Source of the DNA: Desulfamplus sp.
GTDB taxonomy: Bacteria; Desulfobacterota; Desulfobacteria; Desulfobacterales; Desulfobacteraceae
Length of the DNA stretch: 64,000 bases
Direction: 5' to 3'
Assembly: GCA_015232555.1 (NCBI GenBank)
Contig: JADFZJ010000007.1
Location: 1 to 64,000 of the forward strand
The position numbers and the translations under genes are program-made. Of the stretch, positions 1 to 8,283 are shown piece after piece; position 1 is the first letter of the stretch, and each line of letters begins with the position of its first letter. The notes below the pieces were generated by a model that was given only the letters and a program-made list of their open reading frames with translations, made no database searches and was not told the origin of the DNA.

Positions 1-1
1 T

Positions 2-820
2 GTGCCTCATGCAGGCTGGTTTTTTTCAGGTTCAATTGCCTGCCGTGTGATTGCCTCAATTGCATTATCTACAGCACAGACTATAGCCTCCGAACAAAAA
101 GGTGTGGCAGATATATTAACTCCGAAAAAAGTTGATGTGGTGTTTGTTTTTGGTATGCATCTAAATCCCGAAGCTAACCCTTGTGTGATGGTCAACGGTG
201 CGTGGCAGACCCCTTTCGGAGATTTGCCTGTCCATGAACAACTTGCAGCTCAATTTATAAAAGAGATGTCTAAGTTAAACAATAAGGTCAGTGTAAGAAG
301 CGAATCTCCCTATTCGTTTCCTGAAGAGAATACAATTGAACTTCAACTGCCATTTATTAAATACTTTTTTCCTGACTCTGCTATTGTTCCTGTGGGTATT
401 CCACCTTGCGATATTGCGGAAACAGTCGGCAATGCTGCGTTTAAAAGTGCTGAGAAATTAGGGCTTAATGTGGTGGTTCTGGGTTCTACAGATATGACTC
501 ATTATGGGAGTAACTACAGTTTTACTCCTGCTGGTTCGGGCACAAAATACACTGATTTGACAAAAGCTCTTGACTGGGTGAAAAATGATAATGATCCCAA
601 AGCTATCAACGCTATGTGCTCAATGAACTGCTCCGACATAATTTTTGAAGGACTTCAAAATCGTAATTTATGCTGTTCTGGTGCTGTGGCTGCCGCTGCT
701 GCTGCTGCAAAATGTATGGGTGCTGTAAAAGGGATTGCGTTTGATTATACTACAAGTTATGACAAACATCCTGGTGTAAGTTTTGTAGGTTACTCTGGAA
801 TTTTGTTCTCTATCATTTGA
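2..820 (+). CDS. Memo-family (AmmeMemoRadiSam system protein B) protein, 5'-truncated by window edge
   Basis: The reading frame is open to the left edge, so the GTG at position 2 is an internal valine and not a start. The visible protein begins at the PHAGW..SG block, which in the Memo family follows about 40 N-terminal residues; those lie outside the window. Family landmarks in order: PHAGWFFSG, a VVFVFGMH stretch, TPFGDLPVHEQL, a degenerate EENTIELQLPF where the family usually has EHSIEVQLPF, SDxxHY-like STDMTHYG, and the C-terminal VGYSGI. Memo proteins are related to extradiol dioxygenases and bind a metal through His/His/Cys; the bacterial role (with AMMECR1 and radical-SAM partners) is poorly known. 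The EHS to EEN change removes one commonly conserved His. It is followed 31 bp later by the CheD-HDOD gene; no partner of the AmmeMemoRadiSam trio is visible. Confidence 0.85.
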   Translation: MPHAGWFFSGSIACRVIASIALSTAQTIASEQKGVADILTPKKVDVVFVFGMHLNPEANPCVMVNGAWQTPFGDLPVHEQLAAQFIKEMSKLNNKVSVRSESPYSFPEENTIELQLPFIKYFFPDSAIVPVGIPPCDIAETVGNAAFKSAEKLGLNVVVLGSTDMTHYGSNYSFTPAGSGTKYTDLTKALDWVKNDNDPKAINAMCSMNCSDIIFEGLQNRNLCCSGAVAAAAAAAKCMGAVKGIAFDYTTSYDKHPGVSFVGYSGILFSII

Positions 821-851
821 ATAATTTTGAGCACACCATGGATAGATAAGA

Positions 852-2240
852 ATGCTTCATTTTACGAATCAACACATCCCTTCGGGAAGTTTCAAAACAT
901 CAAAGCAGAGCAATGTGCTGTTTAAGGCACATCTTGGCACATGTGTTGGAATTGCTCTTTTTGATACTAACGTAAATGTCGGGGGGATTATTCATATACT
1001 TTTACCAGAGCCAGTCAGCAGCTTTGCACCTGAATATCCTGAAAAATATGCGTCAACAGGTCTTCCTCTATTTTTGCAAGAGATGTATGCAATGGGGGCA
1101 AAACCTGCAACAATGGCTGCTACAGTTGCAGGAGGTGCTCTTGTTGGTCCTTTGAGCCATCAGGATATAAATTTAGATATCGGCGGGCGTTCAACTGATA
1201 TTGCCATGAAGATTCTCCGTAAAGAGGGGATAAAAATAATCAAGTCTGAAACAGGAGGGTTTTTTACCTGTACGCTGGAGCTTAATCTTAGCAATGGTGT
1301 AACTACAATAAGCCCAGCCTGGAATTACAATTTTTCTCCTTTTATTTTTGATAAATACAATGATAGTATTAAAGTATCAATTATTTCTAAAGAGAATATT
1401 GAATATACTATGGAGTCTTTAAGTCCCATCCCTCAGACTGCTCTTAAAATTATGAGAATTGTTCAGCAAGATAATTATACCATTGAAAGTATTCTTAAGG
1501 AACTTCAAAAAGATCAGGTGTTAGCAGCAAGAACCATTAAGATGTGTAATTCTGTTATTTTTACAGGCAAAATTAAAATAGAGAGTCTAAAAGATGCACT
1601 GCTTATTCTTGGAGAAAATACTTTAATTAACTCTGTGATTACAGCTACAATAAAAAGCTATTTTAAACAGTCTGATTTTAACGGCTACTCTCTGTGCAGA
1701 GGAGGGATGTTTTTTCACTCTGTTGGGTGTGCGGTTACATCTGGAATTATTGCAAAAATAACAGCTAAAACAGATTATAAGATAGGCTATAATGCAGAGC
1801 TTGTAGCATATACAGCAGGACTTTTACACGATATCGGAAAGGTGGTTCTGGATCAATATATTGCAAATTTGCATCCTCTCTTTTGTCGCGAGATATATCA
1901 AAATAAATCAGATTATTTGACCACTGAAAAGGATATACTTGGAATAACACATTGTGAGACTGGAGCTATGTTAGCAAAAAAATGGTGTTTTTCCGATCTG
2001 CTGATTGATGTAATCCAATACCATCACACCCCTGAGAAAAGTTCACCACAAAACAGGCATATTGTCAGTATAGTCCATATTGCTGATCTTTTAATGTCAA
2101 GATTTAACACAGGCTTTGAGATAGATAAGATAAAATCTGATAATTTTGATCAGATTTTATTTGAAGTAGGGTTAGTAGAATCTGATCTGACTAAAATTAT
2201 TGATAATATTCCATTGTATGTATTTGATTTAAATAGCTAA
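852..2240 (+). CDS. CheD-like deamidase fused to an HDOD domain
   Basis: Two domains. Residues about 1-155 match CheD, the chemoreceptor glutamine deamidase: LGTC with the nucleophile-position Cys31 and GGIIH with His48, the 17-residue spacing of the Cys27/His44 pair in Thermotoga CheD. The position of the third CheD catalytic residue (Thr21 in Thermotoga) is Lys25 here, so activity is uncertain. Residues about 185-462 are an HDOD domain (SPIPQTALKIM opening, HD-like LLHDIGK with His326-Asp327), a regulatory, usually non-catalytic relative of HD phosphohydrolases. CheD normally stands alone at about 160 residues, so this is a fusion. Possible role (inference): linking receptor modification or CheC-like signalling to an HDOD output. 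It lies between the Memo gene and selA, not in a che operon. The upstream Shine-Dalgarno is weak. Confidence 0.85.
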   Translation: MLHFTNQHIPSGSFKTSKQSNVLFKAHLGTCVGIALFDTNVNVGGIIHILLPEPVSSFAPEYPEKYASTGLPLFLQEMYAMGAKPATMAATVAGGALVGPLSHQDINLDIGGRSTDIAMKILRKEGIKIIKSETGGFFTCTLELNLSNGVTTISPAWNYNFSPFIFDKYNDSIKVSIISKENIEYTMESLSPIPQTALKIMRIVQQDNYTIESILKELQKDQVLAARTIKMCNSVIFTGKIKIESLKDALLILGENTLINSVITATIKSYFKQSDFNGYSLCRGGMFFHSVGCAVTSGIIAKITAKTDYKIGYNAELVAYTAGLLHDIGKVVLDQYIANLHPLFCREIYQNKSDYLTTEKDILGITHCETGAMLAKKWCFSDLLIDVIQYHHTPEKSSPQNRHIVSIVHIADLLMSRFNTGFEIDKIKSDNFDQILFEVGLVESDLTKIIDNIPLYVFDLNS

Positions 2241-2258
2241 TATAAAGAATTTATCCTT

Positions 2259-3758
2259 ATGACTAACAATGACACACAGACCATTTTAAGAAACATTCCC
2301 GGGGTAGATTATCTTCTTGAAAAGCTCAAAAACGATTATGATTTTCAGTATATCCCCCTTTCTGTAATAAAATCCTCAATAAGAGCAGTTCTTGAACGTG
2401 TCAGAAAAAGTATTATTGATGGAGATGAGAAAACTCTTTCTGATAATATCCAGAATGAGAAGGGTCTCTTCCATGAAACAATTATACATGACATTCTCAA
2501 CCATGCCCGTGAGATCATAGCTCCAAGACTTGTTCCCACAATCAATGCAACTGGAGTTGTTATCCATACAAATCTTGGTAGATCGATCTTATGTCAAGAC
2601 GCTCTTGAGAGGATAACTCAGATTGCAGGAGGATTTTCCAATCTTGAATTTGATATAAAAAAGGGGAAGCGTGGGGAGCGTTACAGTGCTGTAGAGGAGC
2701 TTTTATGTGATTTAACTGGTGCTGAATCTGCTATGGCAGTCAATAACAATGCTGGTGCTGTTTTCTTATCTTTAAACACTTTGGCAAGAGAGCGTGAAGT
2801 TGTAGTATCTCGCGGAGAGCTTGTTGAAATAGGCGGCTCTTTTAGAATCCCTGATGTTATGGAAAAGAGTGGCTGCAAACTAAAAGAGGTAGGAACAACT
2901 AACAGAACTCATCTACGTGATTATGGGTCTGCAATAAGTGAAAAGACGGCTCTGTTGCTTAAAGTTCACACAAGCAACTATACAATTGAAGGTTTTACAG
3001 CAAGTGTTCCTTTGTCTGAACTTGTTCTGCTTGGTAAAAAGCATCAACTTTCTGTTATGGAAGATTTGGGAAGCGGTTCATTGATTGATCTTTCAAAATA
3101 TGGACTTGCCAGAGAACCAACCGTATCTGACTCTGTTGCTGCTGGTGCTGATGTTGTAACATTTAGCGGAGATAAACTGCTTGGCGGTCCACAAGCTGGA
3201 ATAATAGTTGGTCGTGCTGATGCTATAAAGCAGATAAAATTAAATCCTCTAACTCGGGCACTTCGTATTGACAAGCTAACTTTAGCAGCATTGGAAGCCA
3301 CTTTAAATCTTTATAGAGATGAGGCAGATGCAATCAGAAAGATTCCTACCTTAAGAATGCTTACCCTTCCGTTTGAGGAGACTGTTGAGAGAGCAAACAA
3401 ACTTATTAATGATATAAAACTAAAAATATTATATAAATCTAAAAATACAAATGCAACATGTAATATGGCAAACAGCACCGAAGATAGCGGAAAAAATAAT
3501 GTTGTTGTTGGTTATGCAGATCTTGCCTCTCGCACAGGAGGAGGTTCATATCCTGAATATTCAATACCAAGCAGATGTGTAACCATTGAATCAAAGCATA
3601 TATCCGCAGCACTGCTTGAACGAAAGATGAGAATGTATAAACCAGCAATCATAGGAAGAATTGATAATAACCGCTTTATTATTGATACCAGAACCTTACA
3701 GTCAGGTGAAGATCAGATAATTTGCTCTGCTCTTGCAGATATTTTAAACAGAAAATAA
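2259..3758 (+). CDS. selA: L-seryl-tRNA(Sec) selenium transferase (SelA)
   Basis: PLP enzyme that converts seryl-tRNA(Sec) to selenocysteyl-tRNA(Sec). Seen: the NATGVVIHTNLGRS block, the LTGAESAMAVNNNAGAV block, and FSGDKLLGGPQAG with the PLP-binding lysine at about residue 306 (Lys295 in E. coli SelA). The length of 499 exceeds the usual 460-465, mainly because of an N/S/T-rich insertion at about residues 388-416 (KNTNATCNMANSTEDSG) within the C-terminal part. It starts 18 bp after the CheD-HDOD gene. The stop codon TAA lies inside a copy of the dispersed repeat family A. No selB, selD or tRNA-Sec is in the window. Its presence implies the organism makes selenoproteins, common in sulfate reducers and acetogens. 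Confidence 0.97.
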   Translation: MTNNDTQTILRNIPGVDYLLEKLKNDYDFQYIPLSVIKSSIRAVLERVRKSIIDGDEKTLSDNIQNEKGLFHETIIHDILNHAREIIAPRLVPTINATGVVIHTNLGRSILCQDALERITQIAGGFSNLEFDIKKGKRGERYSAVEELLCDLTGAESAMAVNNNAGAVFLSLNTLAREREVVVSRGELVEIGGSFRIPDVMEKSGCKLKEVGTTNRTHLRDYGSAISEKTALLLKVHTSNYTIEGFTASVPLSELVLLGKKHQLSVMEDLGSGSLIDLSKYGLAREPTVSDSVAAGADVVTFSGDKLLGGPQAGIIVGRADAIKQIKLNPLTRALRIDKLTLAALEATLNLYRDEADAIRKIPTLRMLTLPFEETVERANKLINDIKLKILYKSKNTNATCNMANSTEDSGKNNVVVGYADLASRTGGGSYPEYSIPSRCVTIESKHISAALLERKMRMYKPAIIGRIDNNRFIIDTRTLQSGEDQIICSALADILNRK

Positions 3759-3803
3759 GCAACTTAGCTGTAATTGTTGTTGGATTGAAATTCTTGAATA
3801 ATA
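3755..3803 (+). repeat. Dispersed repeat family A, copy 1
   Basis: About 49 bp matching the consensus seen in six other places: ATAAGCAGCTTCGTTGC, then AATTATTGTTGGATTGAAA, then TTTCTGAATAATAA. This copy begins at the selA stop codon and ends 15 bp before the next gene. Its 5' hairpin (GCAAC-TTA-GCTGT) is degraded. Confidence 0.75.
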
Positions 3804-3818
3804 AACATAAAGTAATAG

Positions 3819-5462
3819 ATGGAAAGCAACATGGAACTTTTATATAAAGGTACTAATTTTTCCTCCAAAGAGATATCATTTATGAAATCAGATTCTGATG
3901 CTGTATCTCATTCTGATTTTACGCCAGATCACTATTTTTCTGATTTTCTTATCGGAAAAGTATGCTTTCCTATTGAAAAGAAAAAAAGAGAACAGCCATT
4001 ATTTGAGGATAAGTCGTTGGATATTGATAATTTTGATAACCAATGGCTTACTCAGTTCAATTCGTTTGTCAAGGATATGCTTCAGATTTCTGATATCTCT
4101 TCTTTTACTTGTGCTGTAATAAGATTTAAATGTGCAAAGAGCGATAATTGCCATAATAATACTATCTGTAATGATAAGAATCAGATGGAGACGTTGGTTC
4201 ATGCACTTAATTCCGCTATTATGGATAAAGATGGAGTGTGGCAGTGGCTATCTGAGTCAACTCTAATAATTGCATTATGGGGTGATAAGTTTCAAGCAGA
4301 AGAGACCATCAAAGACTTTATAATATTTACAGAGACAACTCTTAAAATTAAGTCTCATGCCGGTGCAGCAGTCTTTCCATTCTTTGATTTTTCGCCCGAA
4401 ATGACTTTGTGCAATGCAGTCAAAGCTCTTGATCACTCTGCTTTTTTTGTGCCGGGTACTCTTACATTTTTTGACGATGTTACTCAGAATATCTATGGAG
4501 ACAGACTATATCAGCTTGGAAGAGTAGAGGATGCAGCAAGAGAGTATGAAAAAGGTCTTGAAATAAGAGGTGATAACCTTAATCTTCTTAACAGTCTTGG
4601 TGTGTGCTACAGCCTTATGAACCGCCTTGACCTTGCACGAGAACAATTTGACAAGGCGATTCACCTCTACAAATCAAGTCAGCCTGAAAAAATCAGTAAA
4701 TTTAAATCAACTGATGATACTAATGAAATCAGTACAACCCCAATTAGTAAAAATGATGATGATGAAACTGATGACAGCCAATTTATGATTTTTTATAATG
4801 CAGCCCTTACCTGTAATCTTGTAGGTGATATTGAAAAGGGGATTGAGTATATCAACCAGGCGACAAAGATGCACAAGGACTTTTTTGAAGCAGAATTGAC
4901 TGCTGGTATTCTCTTTTTAAAAGCCAATACAAAAGAGGATGCTTTAGTTCATCTAAATAAGGCAGTTAAGCTAAAACCTGAATCCGCTGTGGCTCATAGG
5001 ATTCTTGGTGATCTCTATCTGCAAACAAATCTGCCAGCCAAATCTGTCCATGAATATACGCTGGCACTTAAACTTAACCCGTGTGATTCAAGCTCAATGT
5101 CAGGGCTTGCAAGGGCTTTGGAGATTCAGAATAAAAACCTTGATATTGCCCTTACCCTTGCACTTAATAGCCTTGCAATTACCCCTGATAATCCCTATTT
5201 TAGAACTCGCCTTGCAAAAATATATCTTAAAAAGGGACGGTATGATTTTGCAGATATTGAATTTTCCGAGGCATATATGCAATTTAAAGAGGCTCAAAAC
5301 TATTCTAAAAAAGAGGAAAGCAAAGAGACAGACTCTTTAATGTTTGATTCTTCAGAATTTGAATTTAAACAGGCTATAGTTAAACAGGGCAGTATAGAGA
5401 TAGATAGACTTTTTGAATATGAAGATTCTAAAGAAGATGATTTTAAAAAGAGATCAGCCTGA
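3819..5462 (+). CDS. TPR protein with a degenerate GGDEF-like N-terminal domain
   Basis: The 547-residue protein has no signal peptide. Residues about 90-215 have the alternating pattern of a GGDEF/cyclase fold (an ALWGD element where GGDEF would be, then AGAAVFPFFDFSPEMTLCNAVKALDHS resembling the post-GGDEF strand and helix), but no GGDEF catalytic motif. From residue 228 there are tetratricopeptide repeats (GDRLYQLGRVEDAAREYEKG, SLGVCYSLMNRLDLAREQFDKAI, then at least four more to about residue 505), broken by an acidic N/S/D-rich spacer at about 288-320. TPRs serve protein-protein contacts; the partner is unknown. The cytoplasmic location is inferred. A similar degenerate N-terminal region precedes the HDOD domain of the protein at 37169-39055, suggesting a shared lineage-specific module. 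Confidence 0.8.
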   Translation: MESNMELLYKGTNFSSKEISFMKSDSDAVSHSDFTPDHYFSDFLIGKVCFPIEKKKREQPLFEDKSLDIDNFDNQWLTQFNSFVKDMLQISDISSFTCAVIRFKCAKSDNCHNNTICNDKNQMETLVHALNSAIMDKDGVWQWLSESTLIIALWGDKFQAEETIKDFIIFTETTLKIKSHAGAAVFPFFDFSPEMTLCNAVKALDHSAFFVPGTLTFFDDVTQNIYGDRLYQLGRVEDAAREYEKGLEIRGDNLNLLNSLGVCYSLMNRLDLAREQFDKAIHLYKSSQPEKISKFKSTDDTNEISTTPISKNDDDETDDSQFMIFYNAALTCNLVGDIEKGIEYINQATKMHKDFFEAELTAGILFLKANTKEDALVHLNKAVKLKPESAVAHRILGDLYLQTNLPAKSVHEYTLALKLNPCDSSSMSGLARALEIQNKNLDIALTLALNSLAITPDNPYFRTRLAKIYLKKGRYDFADIEFSEAYMQFKEAQNYSKKEESKETDSLMFDSSEFEFKQAIVKQGSIEIDRLFEYEDSKEDDFKKRSA

Positions 5463-5486
5463 TTTCTAAATTACAACAGGAAGAAG

Positions 5487-6080
5487 ATGAACAACAGCCA
5501 GTTAATAATTGAGCATTTAATAATTGACACTCTAAATGAGAGTATCAGGGTAAAACAGGAATTTATAAACAGCCATCTTGAACAGATTCAAAGTTGTGTT
5601 GCTCTTATAGTTGAAACTCTAAAACATGGCGGCAAACTTCTGATTTTTGGCAATGGAGGCAGTGCCGCAGATGCACAGCATTTTGCAGCAGAGTTTGTAA
5701 ATCGTTTTCAGATTGAGCGTCCTCCGCTTGCAGCACTTGCTTTAACAACCGACACATCAATCATAACAAGCATTGGCAACGACTACTCATTTGATGATAT
5801 CTTCCTCAAACAGATTCAGGCTTTTGGCAAAAAAGGGGACATTGCTGTCTGCATCTCAACAAGCGGAAATTCACGAAATGTCATTAAAGCAGCAGTTGAG
5901 GCAAAAAAAATGGGTCTGCATATTATAGGCTTATCAGGAGCTAAAGGAGAGCTAAAAGAGATTTCAGATATTGCCTTTTGTGTAAACTGTGCAGTTACTG
6001 CAAGAATTCAGGAGTCACACATAACACTTATACATATTTTATGTGATTTGACAGAGAGATTGGTTTTAGAAGATAGATAG
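5487..6080 (+). CDS. gmhA: Sedoheptulose 7-phosphate isomerase (GmhA)
   Basis: Isomerizes sedoheptulose 7-phosphate to D-glycero-D-manno-heptose 7-phosphate, the first step toward the heptose of lipopolysaccharide inner core, so the cell is expected to have LPS. The SIS-domain protein of 197 residues is of normal length. Seen: GNGGSAADAQHFAAEFVNRF with His65 and Glu69, STSGNSRNV phosphate loop, and Gln175/His183 near the C-terminus, matching the four zinc ligands of E. coli GmhA (His61, Glu65, Gln172, His180). The start is supported by AGGAAG about 6 bp upstream. It follows the TPR gene by 24 bp; no other heptose genes are adjacent. Confidence 0.96.
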   Translation: MNNSQLIIEHLIIDTLNESIRVKQEFINSHLEQIQSCVALIVETLKHGGKLLIFGNGGSAADAQHFAAEFVNRFQIERPPLAALALTTDTSIITSIGNDYSFDDIFLKQIQAFGKKGDIAVCISTSGNSRNVIKAAVEAKKMGLHIIGLSGAKGELKEISDIAFCVNCAVTARIQESHITLIHILCDLTERLVLEDR

Positions 6081-6140
6081 TATTAAGCTATAATTACTTA
6101 ATGTAAAATAATATTATGATTTTATAAGAAAGAAAATGTT

Positions 6141-6635
6141 ATGAGTGAAGAAAATAAAATAAAACTATATCTCGATACCTCAGTGCCGAGCGCATATTAC
6201 GATACTTCTAAACCTATAAGACAACTTATAACTCAGAAATGGTTTGAGAATGAGGCTTTTTTATACGAGCTTTATATATCCGTTATAACGATTGAGGAGA
6301 TCGGAGAGCTAAAGAATGATTTAAAAAAACAGAATATCATTCAACTAACAATAAAACATAATATGCAACTTCTTGATTTTTCAGATAAAGCAAGAACTTT
6401 AGCCGATGAATATATGCTTAAAGGGGCAATTCCACGATCAGAACCACAAGATGCCTATCATATTGCCATAGCTACAATCAATCAAATAGACGCATTAGCA
6501 TCTTGGAATTTCAAGCATATTGTAAGTATCAATCCGATAAGAAAAATTCATGAGATTAACAGGAAATATAACTATTCTCCAATTGAAATAGGATCATTGG
6601 AAATATTTGGAGGAGCGAAATATGGAAATATATAA
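6141..6635 (+). CDS. PIN-domain protein (VapC-like)
   Basis: Predicted metal-dependent ribonuclease of the PIN fold, 164 residues. Seen: an N-terminal strand with the first acidic residue (LYLDTSVPSAYYD), an acidic residue in the second block (TIEEIGELK), and the C-terminal DAYHIAIATINQIDALASWNFKH, which carries the third conserved Asp and the typical AxxxxxDxLxSWNFKH ending. PIN proteins of this subgroup are usually annotated as toxin components. The antitoxin normally precedes vapC; here nothing small precedes it (60 bp after gmhA), but a 64-residue gene overlaps its 3' end. The ATG 5 bp earlier hits a stop after one codon, so 6141 is the start. Confidence 0.8.
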   Translation: MSEENKIKLYLDTSVPSAYYDTSKPIRQLITQKWFENEAFLYELYISVITIEEIGELKNDLKKQNIIQLTIKHNMQLLDFSDKARTLADEYMLKGAIPRSEPQDAYHIAIATINQIDALASWNFKHIVSINPIRKIHEINRKYNYSPIEIGSLEIFGGAKYGNI

Positions 6636-6816
6636 AAACAGTTATGATAAAAATGAAGATTTAATGCTGTGGGAGCTTCACGAAATAAGGAATCAATTAC
6701 ATAAAAAATTCAGTCAGAAAACTATCGAAGATATAAATAAAGACGCTTTGAAAAAATTTAAGGAATGGCAATTAAAATACAGTGAATTAAATATCATATC
6801 AATTAACAATAAATAG
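6622..6816 (+). CDS. Small conserved-looking protein paired with the PIN gene (antitoxin candidate)
   Basis: The 64-residue start at ATG 6622 is chosen over a TTG at 6607 because GGAGGAG (6609-6615) sits 6 bp before the ATG and would lie inside the longer version. It overlaps the PIN gene by 14 bp, so translational coupling is likely. The sequence is charged and helical (DLMLWELHEIRNQLHKKF..., then a KKFKEWQLKY helix) and has no recognizable DNA-binding domain. I recognize the WELHEIR pattern only loosely from small genes next to PIN genes. The antitoxin role is inferred from size, overlap and neighbour alone. Confidence 0.7.
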   Translation: MEIYKNSYDKNEDLMLWELHEIRNQLHKKFSQKTIEDINKDALKKFKEWQLKYSELNIISINNK

Positions 6817-6871
6817 TGATTGAGAATTAATATATAAAAAATTTTAGACTAAATTTTTAAAAGAGGAAAAA

Positions 6872-7114
6872 ATGCCTATATACGAGTATAAATGTAAAAC
6901 ATGCGGTAATAACTTTGAAAAACTGGTGATTGGAAGTGATATTCCATCATGCCCGTCCTGCCAGAGCAATGACCTTGAGAAACTTATGTCCGCGTGTGGT
7001 TTTATATCTATCACACCATCAGGTGCTGCTGGTGCTGTTCAAACAAAATCATCGGCTGGCGCATCATGCAGCGGGTGTTCAGCAACAAGTTGCGGGACTT
7101 GTGGAAGTAAATAA
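6872..7114 (+). CDS. FmdB-family zinc-ribbon protein
   Basis: 80 residues. The N-terminus MPIYEYKCKTCG and Cys8/Cys11/Cys27/Cys30 form the CxxC...CxxC zinc ribbon of the FmdB regulatory protein family (putative regulators named from a formamidase/amidase operon; function mostly unknown). The C-terminus is A/S/G/C-rich with a second Cys cluster (SCSGCSATSCGTC), also common in the family. A GAGG-type Shine-Dalgarno precedes the ATG. It ends 4 bp before hemC and is probably co-transcribed with it. A second member lies at 47399-47650. Confidence 0.9.
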   Translation: MPIYEYKCKTCGNNFEKLVIGSDIPSCPSCQSNDLEKLMSACGFISITPSGAAGAVQTKSSAGASCSGCSATSCGTCGSK

Positions 7115-7118
7115 AACA

Positions 7119-8171
7119 ATGACAAAAATAATTAAGATAGGCACAAGAGGCAGTCAGCTTGCACTATGGCAGGCAAATTGGGTGAAAGGTGAGATTGAGA
7201 GAATATTAAGCCAATTAAACGCAATAAGCCGTTCAAATAGCGGAACAAATTCAAATATAGATGGTTTAGTTTCTATTCCTTCAATTGAAATCGTAAAGAT
7301 AAAGACCACAGGAGATCAGATAACTGACCGTCCGCTATCAATGGTGGGCGGAAAAGGGCTTTTTGTCAAAGAGATTGAGCAGCAGCTTCTTGACAAAGAT
7401 ATTGATATTGCAGTCCACAGCATGAAAGATATGCCGGCAGAACTGCCAGAAGGTTTGAGGGTTGGTGCAATACCAGTAAGGGTAAATCCGTTTGATGTTT
7501 TAATATCAAAAGATAATATTCCTTTAAATGATCTGCCTGCCGGCTCAAAAATCGGCACAAGCAGCTTAAGGCGTGCATCACAGATAAAAAGTGTCCGTCC
7601 AGACGTTGTTCCAGTTTCAATACGCGGTAATTTAGATACACGTTTAAGAAAGTTGGACTCTGGAGAGTATGACGCTATTATTCTTGCTGCTGCGGGTCTT
7701 ATCAGGCTTGGAATGAAAGAGAAAATTTCACAATATCTTGATGAAGATATTATGGTGCCGGCAGTAGGGCAGGGTGCTTTGTGCGTTGAGTCTCGTTTGG
7801 TTAGTGCACAATCAGATACTCACGATCTGATGATTTCTAATATTATGGCAAAACTTGATGATATAAATACCCGTATTCCAGTTGAGGCAGAGAGAGCTTT
7901 TTTGAGAAAAATGGAAGGAAGCTGCCATATACCAGTAGCCTGTTTTGGTAAACTTGAAAACATAAAAAAAGATGCTCCGCATACGGCAGAAAATGGTCAA
8001 AATAGTCTTATTTTAACTGGTTTGGTAGCATCTGAAGATGGCTCAACAATAATAAAGGAGACTCTGACCTGTTCAGTAGAGCTATCAAAGGCGAATGCAA
8101 TCGGCACCGAGCTTGCTGAACTGATTTTGCAAAAAGGCGGCAGAGAGATATTAGAAAGTTTAAAAATTTAA
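7119..8171 (+). CDS. hemC: Porphobilinogen deaminase (hydroxymethylbilane synthase)
   Basis: Polymerizes four porphobilinogens to hydroxymethylbilane in tetrapyrrole (heme, siroheme, corrinoid) synthesis. Seen: KIGTRGSQLALWQA at the N-terminus, the VHSMKDMP and GTSSLRR blocks, and Cys269 in MEGSCHIPVACFG, the dipyrromethane cofactor attachment (Cys242 in E. coli). The ATG at 7119 gives the family N-terminus; the open frame reaches back to 6930 through the zinc-ribbon gene, but that part has no family match. At 350 residues it is longer than the usual 310, partly because of an N/S-rich insertion at about residues 27-50 (AISRSNSGTNSNIDG) before the IVKIKTTGD strand, and partly a loop after Cys269. 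It is paired with cobA-hemD downstream. Confidence 0.96.
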   Translation: MTKIIKIGTRGSQLALWQANWVKGEIERILSQLNAISRSNSGTNSNIDGLVSIPSIEIVKIKTTGDQITDRPLSMVGGKGLFVKEIEQQLLDKDIDIAVHSMKDMPAELPEGLRVGAIPVRVNPFDVLISKDNIPLNDLPAGSKIGTSSLRRASQIKSVRPDVVPVSIRGNLDTRLRKLDSGEYDAIILAAAGLIRLGMKEKISQYLDEDIMVPAVGQGALCVESRLVSAQSDTHDLMISNIMAKLDDINTRIPVEAERAFLRKMEGSCHIPVACFGKLENIKKDAPHTAENGQNSLILTGLVASEDGSTIIKETLTCSVELSKANAIGTELAELILQKGGREILESLKI

Positions 8172-8204
8172 ATTGAATTTTCTTTTATATTAAAAATCAA
8201 ACTT

Positions 8205-8248
8205 TAGAGACGCACAGCTAAGGATAGACCAACAGCCGTGCGTCTCTA
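8205..8248. repeat. Dispersed palindromic repeat family C, copy 1
   Basis: Inverted repeat TAGAGACGCACAGC (8205-8218) against GCCGTGCGTCTCTA (8235-8248), 13 of 14 pairs, with a 16-nt loop. It lies between hemC and cobA-hemD and is followed by a short T-rich stretch. A second copy is at 49323-49372. Confidence 0.8.
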
Positions 8249-8283
8249 CTTTTATATATGAATGGAAAGGTTGAAAAAAACTG

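Noticed and set aside
6930..7118. Possible N-terminal extension of HemC
   Set aside because: The frame is open but overlaps the zinc-ribbon gene in another frame, and the family N-terminus begins exactly at the ATG at 7119.
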